DNA of 64,000 nt from Bacillus sp. FJAT-50079 (GCF_018343515.1 NZ_JAGYPD010000002.1:739705-803704), one strand, 5' to 3'; positions 53,756-63,682 are shown, counted from the stretch's first letter. The notes: generated by a model not told the origin, from the letters alone. Numbers and translations are program-made.

Positions 53756-54612
53756 TGAATGAATGGTCAGCAAATATAGAAAATTCATATAAAATAAATA
53801 GTAAGCCACTGGAGATTTACTTTTTTATCGACCCTTTTTGTTCAGATTGCTGGTCACTTTCACCTTTATTAAAAAAGCTCCAGCTTGAATATGGGGATTA
53901 TTTTACAATAAAGTACGTTTTATGCGGACAACTTTCTGCATTAAATTGCAAAAGCAAGCCTGATATTCCGCACTTTTTGCAAAATAAAAAATGCCAAGAA
54001 TGGAAAGGTATTTCACTGCAATTTTCATTTACGGATGAGGATGCATTCACCCCCCATTTGGCCGCAATCAGCATAAAAGCCGCGGAACTTCAAGGAAAAA
54101 ATGCGGGGATTCGATTTATTCAACGGCTTCAGGAATTATTTTTTATTGAAAACGCAAATATTACGGACATTAATATTTTGCGGCAATGTGCTAAATATGT
54201 AGGGTTAGACTTAGAAGAATTTACAAAAGATATTTATTCAACGAGTGCTGCGAGAGCTTTCCAATGTGATCTAAAAATTTCAGCCGAAATGGAAGTTACC
54301 GAAATGCCAGCGATGGTTTTTTTCAATGAAAACATTGAGGATGAAGGTTTAAAAATAACTGGCATTTATTCTTATAGCATTTATGTTCAAATTTTAACGG
54401 AAATTCTTGAAGAATATCCAAAACCGGCAGAAATTCCACCTTTGGAAATGTTTTTAAAAGAAAATCCGATTAACGAAACAAATGACCTTGCTCTCATCTA
54501 CGATAAACCAGTAAAGCATATAGAACGGCAAATGAAAAAACTTCAGCTGCAGCAGAAAGCAAAAAAAATTCCAGCACAGAGCGGAAACTTCTGGCAGTAC
54601 GATCCTAGCTAA
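53755..54612 (+). CDS. yjbH: YjbH, ClpXP adaptor for Spx
   Basis: 285-aa DsbA/thioredoxin-like protein; the CxxC motif is in DPFCSDCWSLSPLLKKLQLEYG near residues 24-45. YjbH (SpxH) binds Spx and promotes its degradation by ClpXP; its N-terminal cysteine region responds to stress. AGGTGAG lies eight bases before the ATG. Spx itself and MecA, another Clp adaptor, are encoded 5-6 kb away. A strong hairpin terminator follows. Confidence 0.92.
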   Translation: MNEWSANIENSYKINSKPLEIYFFIDPFCSDCWSLSPLLKKLQLEYGDYFTIKYVLCGQLSALNCKSKPDIPHFLQNKKCQEWKGISLQFSFTDEDAFTPHLAAISIKAAELQGKNAGIRFIQRLQELFFIENANITDINILRQCAKYVGLDLEEFTKDIYSTSAARAFQCDLKISAEMEVTEMPAMVFFNENIEDEGLKITGIYSYSIYVQILTEILEEYPKPAEIPPLEMFLKENPINETNDLALIYDKPVKHIERQMKKLQLQQKAKKIPAQSGNFWQYDPS

Positions 54613-54628
54613 AAAACAGGCATTTATC

Positions 54629-54661
54629 ACACACACATTCCATTTCATTGGAGTGTGTGTT
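54629..54661 (+). terminator. terminator of yjbI-yjbH
   Basis: ACACACACATTCC pairs with GGAGTGTGTGT (one A unpaired region), followed by a T-rich tract. Confidence 0.8.
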
Positions 54662-54763
54662 TATTTTTATATTTTAACCATGGTTATAGGCGATTCCCTT
54701 TTTACATATTAACCGTATTGCCAACATATACGTATGTAGAAGACGAATAAGGGAGAGATCACT

Positions 54764-54940
54764 TTGCATAAATTGCTTGCTTTTTTATTAGGAGGGGGAA
54801 TCTTTATTTCCTTTTTCTTAAACATCCTTGGACTAATGAATTTAATTCCCATTTATTTTTCCTCACCACTTTTATTCCTATCCCTTCTTATTTTTTTTAC
54901 ATATTTAAACCGGAGGAAAAGATTTCGTGGATTTCATTAA
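54764..54940 (+). CDS. 58-aa two-helix membrane protein
   Basis: TTG-started frame preceded by GGGAGAG at six to seven bases. The peptide begins MHKLLAFLLGGGIFISFF, has a second helix (SSPLLFLSLLIFFTYL) and ends with a basic tail NRRKRFRGFH. Two membrane helices, positive-inside C-terminus. B. subtilis has a small unknown gene (yizD) at about this place between yjbH and pepF; equivalence is a guess. Function unknown. Confidence 0.6.
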   Translation: MHKLLAFLLGGGIFISFFLNILGLMNLIPIYFSSPLLFLSLLIFFTYLNRRKRFRGFH

Positions 54941-55001
54941 AAACCTTGCTAGTGAGAAATAACCTCTTATTGAATTTTGTGGAAGTGCGTACTCTAAAGA
55001 T

Positions 55002-55103
55002 AGGTCCGTGAGCTTTACAGGATGTTGGTAACGAAGCCGGTGACACACGCCGTGCCCGAGGTCACCTTTCCCCGTAAAACGTTGAATATGCTTCACGGAA
55101 CCT
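55002..55103 (+). ncRNA. candidate structured RNA between yjbH and pepF
   Basis: Outer helix AGGTCCGTGAGC (55002-55013) with GCTTCACGGAACCT (55090-55103), a second helix TTTAC / GTAAA (55014-55018 / 55074-55078), and an internal hairpin GGTGAC / GTCACC (55039-55044 / 55061-55066) around a GC-rich loop. No believable ORF. The pairing is shown by sequence only; strand and function are uncertain. It is not a riboswitch class I recognise. Confidence 0.45.
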
Positions 55104-55163
55104 GTGTCTTAAATAATAAATATCTTATCCAACATAATCTTTGTTCAGTCCATAACAATAAAC

Positions 55164-55197
55164 AAGCGGACCAATCGCTATGCGAATTAGTCCGCTT
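55164..55197. other. long hairpin in the yjbH-pepF gap
   Basis: AAGCGGAC / GTCCGCTT with inner TCGC / GCGA pairs around TAT. Nearly perfect stem of about 14 bp but no T-run, so not an ordinary terminator. Second folded module of the gap. Confidence 0.55.
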
Positions 55198-55297
55198 AAT
55201 TAATTCTCAACCCTATGAACCAGCGAGATATTTCTATAAGCTAATTTAATTTGATTGAATGATTCGACTGCTAATTAGACCCGAAAGTAAACATGAA

Positions 55298-55349
55298 GAC
55301 CCCAGCGAGAGATGCTAGCAGGTAAGTCCCTCGGGATCATTCGTTTTTT
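55298..55349 (+). terminator. possible plus-strand terminator upstream of pepF end
   Basis: GACCCC (55298) can pair with GGGATC (55333) and is followed by ATTCG and six T at 55344-55349, consistent with termination of a plus-strand transcript. It could also serve pepF on the other strand. Imperfect stem. Confidence 0.4.
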
Positions 55350-55353
55350 AAAG

Positions 55354-57174
55354 TTACTTCGCAAGCAGTTCTTCCATTTCATTTAGCTTTTCTTCAAACA
55401 CTTTACACGCAGCTTCAATTGGATCTGCTGTTGTCATATCAACGCCAGCTTTTTTCAATACTTCAATCGGATAATCGGAGCTACCCGCTTTTAGGAAGTC
55501 GATATATCGATTGACTGCTGGTTGCCCTTCTTCTAAGATCTGCTTGGATAAAGCAGCCGCTGCGCTAAAGCCTGTCGCATATTGATACACATAATAATTA
55601 TAGTAAAAATGGGGAATTCTTGACCATTCTAGTCCAATTTCCTCATCAACATGAATATCCTCTTCACCATAATATTTTTTGTTTAATGCATAATATTCTT
55701 TCGTAAGCAATTCCGCAGTTAACGCTTCGCCATTTTGAGCCTTTTCATGAATTAAATGCTCAAATTCTGCGAACATCGTTTGTCTGAATACAGTTCCCCT
55801 AAAACCTTCTAAATAATTATTAATTAAATATAGCTGCTCCTGTTTATCGTCGGTTTGTTGCAGCATATAATCACCTAATAACGCCTCATTGCATGTTGAA
55901 GCAACCTCTGCAACAAAAATGGAATAGTCTCCATACGGATAGGCTTGAGTTTTTCTCGTATAATAACTATGGACGCTATGTCCAAACTCATGGGCAAGTG
56001 TAAATAGATTATTCACATTATCTTGCCAATTCATTAATATATAAGGATTTGTTCCATATGCTCCTGAAGAATAAGCTCCACTGCGCTTCCCTTTATTTTC
56101 TACAACATCCACCCAGCGATTTTCAAATCCTTCCGTTAGTGTCTGAATATAGTCCTCCCCTAGTGGAGCAAGACCTTTCAGTATTATATCTTTCGCCTCA
56201 GAATAAGCGATTTCCATTTTCACATCTTTTACGAGCGGGGTATATAAGTCGTACATATGCAGCTCATCGACTCCAAGTACCTTCTTACGAAGCTTGATGT
56301 AGCGATGTAATAAATGCAAGTTCTTATTAACGGTTTTTACGAGATTGTCATACACATCTTCTGGAATATTATTCGCCGCCAATGCCGCTTGGCGTGCTGA
56401 TTCATAATTCCTTATCTTTGCATAAAAATTATCCTTTTTAACAGCGCCACTTAATGTGCTAGCGAACGTGTTCGTAAACTTTCCATATGTTTCATAAACT
56501 TTTTTAAATGCTTCTTCCCGAACTCGGCGATCTTGACTTTCTAAAAAGCGAATGAAATTACCATGAGATATTTGTACACTTTCACCATTTTCATCATTGA
56601 TTACTGGGAATTCCATATCAGCATTATTTAACATTCCAAATGTTGTACTCGATGAACCTAATACGTCGGAAGCTTCAGCAAGCAATGCTTCTTCTTCTGC
56701 TGATAAGATGTGACCACGTTGTAAGTTAATCTCAGCTAATGCTTGTTGATACAATTGAAGCCCACCATTTTTCTCGACATAATCAGAAATTTTCTTTTCA
56801 TCCATTGCTAAAATTTCAGGTACGACAAATGAAAAGGCACTCGCTACTTGGGCATATAAACTTTCTGCACGCGCATTAAATCCTTGATAAAATGAATTGC
56901 CTGTATCTTCGTCATAACGCATATGCGCATATGTATAAAGCTTGCCCATTTTTTCAGAAACACCCGCTTGGTATTGGAGCACTTCTAACATTTTTTCCGG
57001 ACTTTTACTTAATTGCCCTTTTAATTCGCTCGTATGAGCTAAGCTTGCTTTAATTTCCTCATATTCCTTTTCCCAAAGCTCGTCCGATGCAAAAATATCT
57101 TCCAGCCTCCATGTCAATTCCTCACTTATTTCAGAGCGATTCGGAAGCGTTTTTACTGTTGCTTTGTTTGTCAT
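55354..57174 (-). CDS. pepF: oligoendopeptidase F
   Basis: 606-aa M3-family zinc peptidase that cleaves short peptides in the cytoplasm. Zinc motif HEFGHSVHSYY near residues 387-397; GTNPYILMNWQD and EVASTCNEALL (third zinc ligand Glu) are conserved. ATG at 57180 directly touches GGAGG; the ATG at 57174 is spaced six bases and is preferred. In B. subtilis overexpressed PepF (YjbG) inhibits sporulation by degrading signalling peptides. Follows coiA by 62 nt. Confidence 0.95.
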   Translation of the reverse strand: MTNKATVKTLPNRSEISEELTWRLEDIFASDELWEKEYEEIKASLAHTSELKGQLSKSPEKMLEVLQYQAGVSEKMGKLYTYAHMRYDEDTGNSFYQGFNARAESLYAQVASAFSFVVPEILAMDEKKISDYVEKNGGLQLYQQALAEINLQRGHILSAEEEALLAEASDVLGSSSTTFGMLNNADMEFPVINDENGESVQISHGNFIRFLESQDRRVREEAFKKVYETYGKFTNTFASTLSGAVKKDNFYAKIRNYESARQAALAANNIPEDVYDNLVKTVNKNLHLLHRYIKLRKKVLGVDELHMYDLYTPLVKDVKMEIAYSEAKDIILKGLAPLGEDYIQTLTEGFENRWVDVVENKGKRSGAYSSGAYGTNPYILMNWQDNVNNLFTLAHEFGHSVHSYYTRKTQAYPYGDYSIFVAEVASTCNEALLGDYMLQQTDDKQEQLYLINNYLEGFRGTVFRQTMFAEFEHLIHEKAQNGEALTAELLTKEYYALNKKYYGEEDIHVDEEIGLEWSRIPHFYYNYYVYQYATGFSAAAALSKQILEEGQPAVNRYIDFLKAGSSDYPIEVLKKAGVDMTTADPIEAACKVFEEKLNEMEELLAK

Positions 57175-57236
57175 AATCATCCTCCATTCGTAAATGACAC
57201 GTTCTTTAATATAAATACACCATTAGAACATATTCT

Positions 57237-58484
57237 TCATTTTAACAATAATTCCTGCTTTGAAAAGAAAATACACTCGTTTACTATACGCTCTGGTTGA
57301 AAAGGCATTTGCCATTGCTCATAAAAAGCATATTCTTGTTTTATCGCTTCCTCATATGACGAGGCGGTTTGAATATGTTTCAGCTTTTGAAATAAGTCTT
57401 CGCCAATTCGCGAAAAATATTCGAGCTTTACTAGCTGTAAAAAATACTGTATTACTGCCTCCTCCCAACTGTTATACTGTTGCAACGGAAATGTGCGAAC
57501 GAATAAAAAGCCATTCCTTATTCTCATTTTCATTTTTTGAAACACATATTTTAATGATATTTTCTGTCCTATTATTAAGTTTTTAAGACAATCTTGATAA
57601 ATATAATATTGCCATTCCAAAGGATGAGAATGAAAGCATTCCATCATGTAACATGGGAGTCCACATATGATTGGCAGCATATACGGATTGTCATTAGCTG
57701 TGTACACAGATTTAATAAATGATTCTCGCGCAAGATTGCTAGAACGGACCTTTGCTGAAAGCCATTTATTTTTCTCTTGTTTCCATTTAATTGGATTTAG
57801 CTTTCTTGGAATAATCGATATTTGCTGCGGAATAGTTGAAGTGAAAAGTCGGTGAGAATATAAAGTAGCATGCACTTTTCTCGTTGTGAGAGGAATAATC
57901 CCATGAAGTAGATAAATCCTTTTCGTTTTAGGGGAGTAGCTCAAAATACTTAAATTTTTTTGGGCACGCTGCTTGGCAAGCGCAAAATGAAATTCGGATA
58001 ACTGAAATGTATGACTGTTCAATTGCTTTTGATATGGCACCCCTCCGTAAATCCATAGTGGAGTAATCCTTTCATTTTCATACCCCAATGATCGCCTCGC
58101 TAATTGTTCACTCGGTATCGAAGAGCATTGGTACTCGATGGCGAAACGTCTCCCTTCATGCTTAACGTATAAATCCGGGCGCTGCTTTCGATTTGTTAAA
58201 TAATATTCCAAATAGACTTCGATCCCTTGAGTGTGAAAGAATTGATATAAATCTTGTTTTCCCTCCAAATGAAGTTCACTTTCACCTTCAAACATTGAAA
58301 CACAGTTTGTGTTTCTTTTATGCGAAAAATGCATTATTCTGACGGTACCGGCTTTAATGGTCAGTTGCTCCTTACACTCGGGACAATAAAATGTATGGTT
58401 GCACCGCCAGTCTTGAAGCTCTGCCTCAGATAGCTTACGTACAAGCGACACGAACTTCCCTTTTTCATTTATAGCAGTTAACAA
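57237..58484 (-). CDS. coiA: competence protein CoiA
   Basis: 415-aa CoiA, a late competence protein with a nuclease-like domain. N-terminal CxxC pair in FYCPECKEQL near residues 33-42, then RIMHFSHKRNTNC; PD-(D/E)xK-type core RPDLYVKHEGRRFAIEYQCSSI near 102-123. TTG start with AAAGGAG eight bases before it. Stands between mecA and pepF as in B. subtilis, presumably under ComK control. Confidence 0.9.
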   Translation of the reverse strand: MLTAINEKGKFVSLVRKLSEAELQDWRCNHTFYCPECKEQLTIKAGTVRIMHFSHKRNTNCVSMFEGESELHLEGKQDLYQFFHTQGIEVYLEYYLTNRKQRPDLYVKHEGRRFAIEYQCSSIPSEQLARRSLGYENERITPLWIYGGVPYQKQLNSHTFQLSEFHFALAKQRAQKNLSILSYSPKTKRIYLLHGIIPLTTRKVHATLYSHRLFTSTIPQQISIIPRKLNPIKWKQEKNKWLSAKVRSSNLARESFIKSVYTANDNPYMLPIICGLPCYMMECFHSHPLEWQYYIYQDCLKNLIIGQKISLKYVFQKMKMRIRNGFLFVRTFPLQQYNSWEEAVIQYFLQLVKLEYFSRIGEDLFQKLKHIQTASSYEEAIKQEYAFYEQWQMPFQPERIVNECIFFSKQELLLK

Positions 58485-58570
58485 TCAATCCACTCCTTTT
58501 TTTATTAAAAATATTGCTTCTAGCCTAAACATTACACATCCGTTATATAAAATCCTTCTTAAACAGAAAA

Positions 58571-58598
58571 AAACCCGCCTTCAAATTGAATTCGGGTT
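58571..58598 (-). terminator. terminator of mecA
   Basis: AACCCG / CGGGTT with partly paired loop, followed on the minus strand by TTTTTT. Confidence 0.8.
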
Positions 58599-58600
58599 AG

Positions 58601-59263
58601 TTAATTAAAATGCTGTGCCAATGTGGCCAAAACATCTTCATTTATTAATTTCTTTCCATATTCATCAAGACGATGGATCGTATAGCCACTTTCAAATCCA
58701 TATTCAAGTAAAAGGCTTAATACGTCCGCAATGTAATCTCCATCAAACACGTCTTCTGGAAATTTAACATATAGGAAATACGTCTCTTCGTATACGTACA
58801 GCTTCGTTTCAACACCTTCTAATTTTTCCCTTGCAGCAAGTGTTATAAGATCTTCAAAGTCTTTAAAAGCGAGAACAATTTCTTCTATATCGTCTGCACT
58901 GCGATCATAATGATGTCTAATTTGAAATTGCTGCTCAAGAAACTCTTCCATCTTATCATCGATCGGCAGATCCTTATATTTTTCTTCAGGAATTGGCAGT
59001 TCTAACTTATTTCCATCTTTGGAAAGCTGTGCTTTCGTAACGAGTACTTCTAGTCCTTTATCAAGGGCTTGAATTTGAATCCATAATGGACCTTCATGGT
59101 CGAAGTCATCTTCATTGTGAACCTCTTCCATCATTTCCCAAAATAGCTCCTCGCCTCTTTCCCGGTTATACCATATCTCTTCCCGGTCAAAGCCTCTTTC
59201 CTCTATATCTATATAAGAGATATAAAACTTAACAGTATTTTCGTTAATTCTTTCGATTTCCAT
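58601..59263 (-). CDS. mecA: adapter protein MecA
   Basis: 220-aa ClpC adaptor. N-terminal domain about 1-75 (MEIERINENTVKFYISYIDIEERGFDREEIWYNRE), which binds ComK or ComS; C-terminal domain about 120-220, which activates ClpC, with YGFESGYTIHRLDEYGKKLI near the end. GGGAGAG precedes the ATG. It targets ComK for ClpCP degradation, controlling competence. Neighbour of coiA and spx. Confidence 0.96.
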   Translation of the reverse strand: MEIERINENTVKFYISYIDIEERGFDREEIWYNRERGEELFWEMMEEVHNEDDFDHEGPLWIQIQALDKGLEVLVTKAQLSKDGNKLELPIPEEKYKDLPIDDKMEEFLEQQFQIRHHYDRSADDIEEIVLAFKDFEDLITLAAREKLEGVETKLYVYEETYFLYVKFPEDVFDGDYIADVLSLLLEYGFESGYTIHRLDEYGKKLINEDVLATLAQHFN

Positions 59264-59522
59264 ATCGCAACTCTCCCTTCTATATTGGGTGGTGAAGGGA
59301 TCATCATCCCGTACAAAGTAAGTGTAATATTATGAAAATCCACCTTGTACTTTTATTTTATGATAAGCATCTCCAAAATGGAAACAAAACATATTCCCAT
59401 TTTCATAATTCCTCTTTTGCCTATATCAAGATCCAACTTTTGATTATTTTATCTAATCTTTATAGGAAAATCAAGAGAATCTTCTCACAATTCCTCAAGG
59501 TTATTTACGATTATTTAAAAAA

Positions 59523-59550
59523 CCTTCATACATTTCATCAAGTATGAAGG
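59523..59550 (-). terminator. terminator of spx
   Basis: CCTTCATAC / GTATGAAGG stem followed by TTTTTT on the minus strand. Confidence 0.88.
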
Positions 59551-59559
59551 CTTTATCCA

Positions 59560-59955
59560 TTAATTCACCATTTTTTGTGCTTCGCGAAGCTGATACGTTC
59601 TTACTTTACGAGGCAGAAAACGTCTAATCTCATCTTCGTTGTAGCCGACTTGAAGACGCTTTTCATCCATAATAATCGGTCTTCTAAGCAAACCTGGATT
59701 TTTTTGTATTAAATTAAATAGCTGTTGAAGAGGAAGAGATTCTAAATCAATATTTAATTTTTGGAAAATTTTAGATCGAGTGGAAATGATCTCATCCGTT
59801 CCATCTTCAGTCATTCGCAAAATATCTTTGATTTCTTCCAAACTTAACGGTTCCGAAAAAATATTTCTTTCTTCATATGGAATTTCCTGCTCTTCAAGCC
59901 AGGTTCTTGCTTTTCTACATGACGTGCAACTAGGTGAAGTGTACAATGTTACCAT
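59560..59955 (-). CDS. spx: transcriptional regulator Spx
   Basis: 131-aa ArsC-like regulator that binds the RNA polymerase alpha subunit C-terminal domain and directs the thiol-stress response. The redox switch is CTSC at Cys10-Cys13; [10 protein letters not shown] and [32 protein letters not shown] match B. subtilis Spx almost exactly. The frame extends to 59976, but the family start [10 protein letters not shown] is at 59955. Substrate of the YjbH-ClpXP system encoded nearby. Confidence 0.97.
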   Translation of the reverse strand: MVTLYTSPSCTSCRKARTWLEEQEIPYEERNIFSEPLSLEEIKDILRMTEDGTDEIISTRSKIFQKLNIDLESLPLQQLFNLIQKNPGLLRRPIIMDEKRLQVGYNEDEIRRFLPRKVRTYQLREAQKMVN

Positions 59956-60333
59956 AATGATATCCACACTCCTCAATTTATTTAGATTGATTAGTTGATT
60001 GTTTTAATTTTCATTGAAATCACCAACAGTAAATCGCATCCATTATTCCCTTAAAGGGCTTATTTAAAACAAATATAATGAAACAATCTATATTATGTAT
60101 TATACACTACATAAGGCAGAATGAATAGGTTTTTTTCGGATTTTCACAAACTGTTCCTATTTTATTTTCAACCTGTTATAGTTGATATATATTTTTTTTA
60201 CCACTTCTTAACATCTTTTAAACCTCCATTAATCATTTTATAATAATTTGTCCTATTTTAGCGATTTCATTCAAAAAAAAAGAAAAAGTCTTCTCCATAT
60301 AATATGTACAAATTTTTCAAAGGAGTGAAACAA
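59956..60333. promoter_or_regulatory. divergent upstream region of spx and the membrane protein gene
   Basis: About 380 bases, AT-rich. It must carry the spx promoters, which are complex in B. subtilis. On the plus strand a perfect TATAAT at 60298-60303 lies ahead of the 8-codon ORF, without a clear -35. No riboswitch-like fold was seen. Confidence 0.4.
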
Positions 60334-60360
60334 ATGTCCTCTTTAATCGTAATGAGTTAG
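60334..60360 (+). CDS. 8-codon upstream ORF (leader peptide candidate)
   Basis: AAAGGAGTG stands seven to eight bases before ATG of a frame reading MSSLIVMS and TAG. A second ribosome site, GAGGTGAGGAG, follows and starts the membrane protein gene at 60408. The strong site on so short a frame suggests a translated leader; coding function of the peptide is unknown. Confidence 0.4.
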   Translation: MSSLIVMS

Positions 60361-60407
60361 CAAATGAGAAAAAATCCACTTTTTATTCGTGAGAGGTGAG
60401 GAGATAA

Positions 60408-60977
60408 ATGAACGAATTGCTTGACTCCCTTTTTATCATTATTTGCACTGTTGTGTTTTTGCTTATCGCTTATCTTGCCTATAAGATCCCACCGATAAGA
60501 TATATATTTCGTTTTTTGTTAAAAAGCTTCGTTGTATTATTTTCAATCGTAAAGATCTTCTTATTAATCTTTATGTTTAGCTTTTTTGGGTTTGCAGTCA
60601 CAATAGCTATAAGCCTTTATGGAAATGGAAAGTTTTTAACTTATGACGGGGAGCCGGTCCATATTCTGCTTGACCCTGATCCAATACTCATCCTTACTAT
60701 TTCATTCGGAGTTTTTTACTTCGTCATTTTTACTGTTAGTAAAGTGATCTATTCTTTAATAAAACTTAATATATGGGTATATGAAGCACTCGTTTTGCTT
60801 ACTTGTTCAGCTATGATTATACTCGTTTTTCCAAGTGTAGTGCAGCATTTATTCCCGGCAATCACCGTTTCAATAGAGGCTGCTTTTGCTTACGCTTTAA
60901 TTGTTGTTGGTATGTATATGAAAGAAACGGTTCCCAAAAGGAAAAAGGAAGAGGAAGGTTTTAGTGTTAGATTATAA
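60408..60977 (+). CDS. hypothetical membrane protein
   Basis: 189-aa protein with about five hydrophobic segments: 8-25, 36-68, 92-115, 122-140 and 148-168, and a basic C-terminal tail (KETVPKRKKEEEG). No motif recognised. It sits between spx and trpS, where B. subtilis has opp and other genes, so this is a local difference. Preceded by the 8-codon ORF and ending at a terminator shared with the convergent gene. Confidence 0.7.
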   Translation: MNELLDSLFIIICTVVFLLIAYLAYKIPPIRYIFRFLLKSFVVLFSIVKIFLLIFMFSFFGFAVTIAISLYGNGKFLTYDGEPVHILLDPDPILILTISFGVFYFVIFTVSKVIYSLIKLNIWVYEALVLLTCSAMIILVFPSVVQHLFPAITVSIEAAFAYALIVVGMYMKETVPKRKKEEEGFSVRL

Positions 60978-60990
60978 ACAACTGAAAAAA

Positions 60991-61028
60991 GGCTTCCAAG
61001 AGTCAAAGAAACTGATTTCTTGGAAGCC
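60991..61028. terminator. bidirectional terminator
   Basis: GGCTTCCAAGA / TCTTGGAAGCC, eleven-base-pair stem between convergent genes, with an A-tract on the left. Confidence 0.85.
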
Positions 61029-61066
61029 ATACCAGTGATTTATGCAACCATTTATCTAATGCTCGT

Positions 61067-62275
61067 TTATTTCCCAGGAGTGTAATCAACATTTGGCGAG
61101 TATTTATTTCCCGCATTCCATAAAAGATATTCTTCAATACCTTCGTCGTATAACGCCTTAATTTGTGCTTCTACTTCCTCTTTTCCATACACTTTGTAAT
61201 TTCCACTTCCTAAGTAAGATGCTGTAAAGTCTTGAAGCCACGGTCTTGAAATCGGACGGCTTTCTAATTCTCCAAGCTTCGCATTCTCAACCTTCGCATA
61301 TTCTTTAACGAGTCGATAGGGTTCTAAATCCGGCTTTGCAATACCAAAATAAGATGTCCAATGGCTCGGATAAATCATCGAAGAAATCACATCAACATTT
61401 TCCGATATTTTAGAGAAGTTTTGTCCAATTCCCGGTGCTTCTGGGAGTGTAGCAGCATAACCAAAAATGTCAACGGATACCTTTACCCCATATGGAGCAA
61501 GCTTTTCACGTGCATAGGCAACAAAATCGGTGACAGCATGCACTCGCTTTTGAATATTATTTTCATCCGTGCCTTCATATTCCCCTTTTCCATACTTTAA
61601 TTGTTCATCCCTATTTTCAAATCCTTCCGGGAAACGAACATAATCGAATTGAATTTCTTGGAATCCGAGCTTCGCTGCTTCAATCGCAATATCGACATTG
61701 TAATCCCAAACCTCTTTAAGAAATGGATTGACAAATGACTCACCTCTACCATTCACCCACACTTTATCTCCATCTACGAAAGATAAATCTGGACGTGTCT
61801 TCGGTAAAGTCGAATCCTTAAAAACTACAATTCTAGCAATTGGATAAATTTGCTTTTCTTCCATCGTTTCTAACATTTCTCTCGGATCTTTAATATAGTT
61901 TTGACCGATTTCTGCAAACGGTGACTCATCATCAAGGGGAAATGTAACCGCTCCCCAATCATCCTTCACGTCAATAACCATCGCATTTAAGTCACTCGTT
62001 TCAATTAAATCGACAAGCTCTTTAAATTTGCTTCCACCAGCAGAATGACCAGTTACATATATTCCTCGAATGGCGTCAGGATATTCGAACGTTAAGCCAG
62101 AATCAAAGACAAAGCGTGGCGATTGTACAGGCAATGGCTTTTCCTCAATAGCTAATTGTCGTGATGCATGTAATGTCACTCGTTTTCCTTCTTCTTCAGC
62201 GCCAGCTTTAAATGGTAATAACCACATGATGGCTACCATAATTCCAGCGGTTACGAATAATTTCTTCCAATTCAC
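61067..62275 (-). CDS. secreted putative glycoside hydrolase (DUF4015)
   Basis: 402-aa exported protein: signal peptide of about 26 residues (NWKKLFVTAGIMVAIMWLLP, then FKAGA), then a DUF4015 barrel about 65-390. YPDAIRGIYVTGHSAGG, NAMVIDVKDDWGAVTF, FQEIQFDYVRFPEG and VSVDIFGYAA are conserved; acidic residues of the DYVRFPEG and DIFGY strands are likely catalytic. The substrate is unknown, probably a polysaccharide. A TTG at 62302 is upstream, but GGGGAG fits the GTG at 62275 and the signal peptide starts there. Confidence 0.85.
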   Translation of the reverse strand: MNWKKLFVTAGIMVAIMWLLPFKAGAEEEGKRVTLHASRQLAIEEKPLPVQSPRFVFDSGLTFEYPDAIRGIYVTGHSAGGSKFKELVDLIETSDLNAMVIDVKDDWGAVTFPLDDESPFAEIGQNYIKDPREMLETMEEKQIYPIARIVVFKDSTLPKTRPDLSFVDGDKVWVNGRGESFVNPFLKEVWDYNVDIAIEAAKLGFQEIQFDYVRFPEGFENRDEQLKYGKGEYEGTDENNIQKRVHAVTDFVAYAREKLAPYGVKVSVDIFGYAATLPEAPGIGQNFSKISENVDVISSMIYPSHWTSYFGIAKPDLEPYRLVKEYAKVENAKLGELESRPISRPWLQDFTASYLGSGNYKVYGKEEVEAQIKALYDEGIEEYLLWNAGNKYSPNVDYTPGK

Positions 62276-62440
62276 TGATGATCTCTCCCCTTTTGCAGTC
62301 AAAAACCGTCATTATGTTAATACCTATTGTAACAAGAATTAAACGTTTATGATATTCTTTTCCGTTAAATTATACAGAGCCTTGCTTGCTTTGTCATGAT
62401 GACAGCGGTTATAATAATAGATAGTTTTGGTTAATGATGC

Positions 62441-62473
62441 ATTCGTCCCTTGTTAGCCGGGATGAATTTTTTT
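62441..62473 (+). terminator. terminator-like hairpin in the trpS leader
   Basis: ATTCGTCCC / GGGATGAAT (one G-T pair) followed by seven T. No plus-strand gene lies upstream, so it may attenuate trpS. Confidence 0.6.
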
Positions 62474-62487
62474 ATCTTTTAAGGGTT

Positions 62488-62521
62488 GTTCAAAAAGTCC
62501 GGTTTACTCTCCTTTTTGAAC
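62488..62521 (+). other. second hairpin near the trpS ribosome site
   Basis: Perfect GTTCAAAAAG / CTTTTTGAAC stem ending nine bases before AAGGGGG. Could affect ribosome access or be part of an old repeat. Confidence 0.5.
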
Positions 62522-62548
62522 ACGTATCATAAGGGGGCTTTCCATTAA

Positions 62549-63538
<990 letters not shown>

Positions 63539-63548
63539 AATAAGCGAA

Positions 63549-63573
63549 AAAGACGATTTATAGAATCGTCTTT
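63549..63573 (+). terminator. terminator of trpS
   Basis: AAAGACGATT / AATCGTCTTT, ten-base-pair stem with A- and T-rich flanks. Confidence 0.85.
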
Positions 63574-63585
63574 CAGAGCGTAGAC

Positions 63586-63622
63586 AAAAGGGTTGGAAAT
63601 CATTTTGATTTCCAACCCTTTT
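63586..63622. terminator. long perfect hairpin beside the insertion sequence
   Basis: AAAAGGGTTGGAAATCA / TGATTTCCAACCCTTTT, 17-bp perfect stem with a 3-nt loop; probably stops transcription from the transposase or protects it from outside reading. Confidence 0.8.
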
Positions 63623-63682
63623 CCTATTAATTCAGGTTAAATCTGTGAAAAAGTTCATTTCAGCTTTCCATTTTGGTTCTTA

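Noticed and set aside
54905..55096. 63-codon minus-strand frame and 55022-55249 plus-strand frame
   Set aside because: Both overlap the folded region and lack ribosome sites; one also overlaps the small membrane protein gene. Base pairing explains the region better.
62480..62525. Terminal inverted repeat of an insertion sequence upstream of trpS
   Set aside because: GTTCAAAAAGTCC resembles common IS ends, but the match to sequence near the IS1182-like transposase at 63650 is poor and no transposase lies beside it.
62343..62548. T-box leader of trpS
   Set aside because: No T-box sequence of the GGGTGGNACCGCG type and too little room for the stem I specifier domain.
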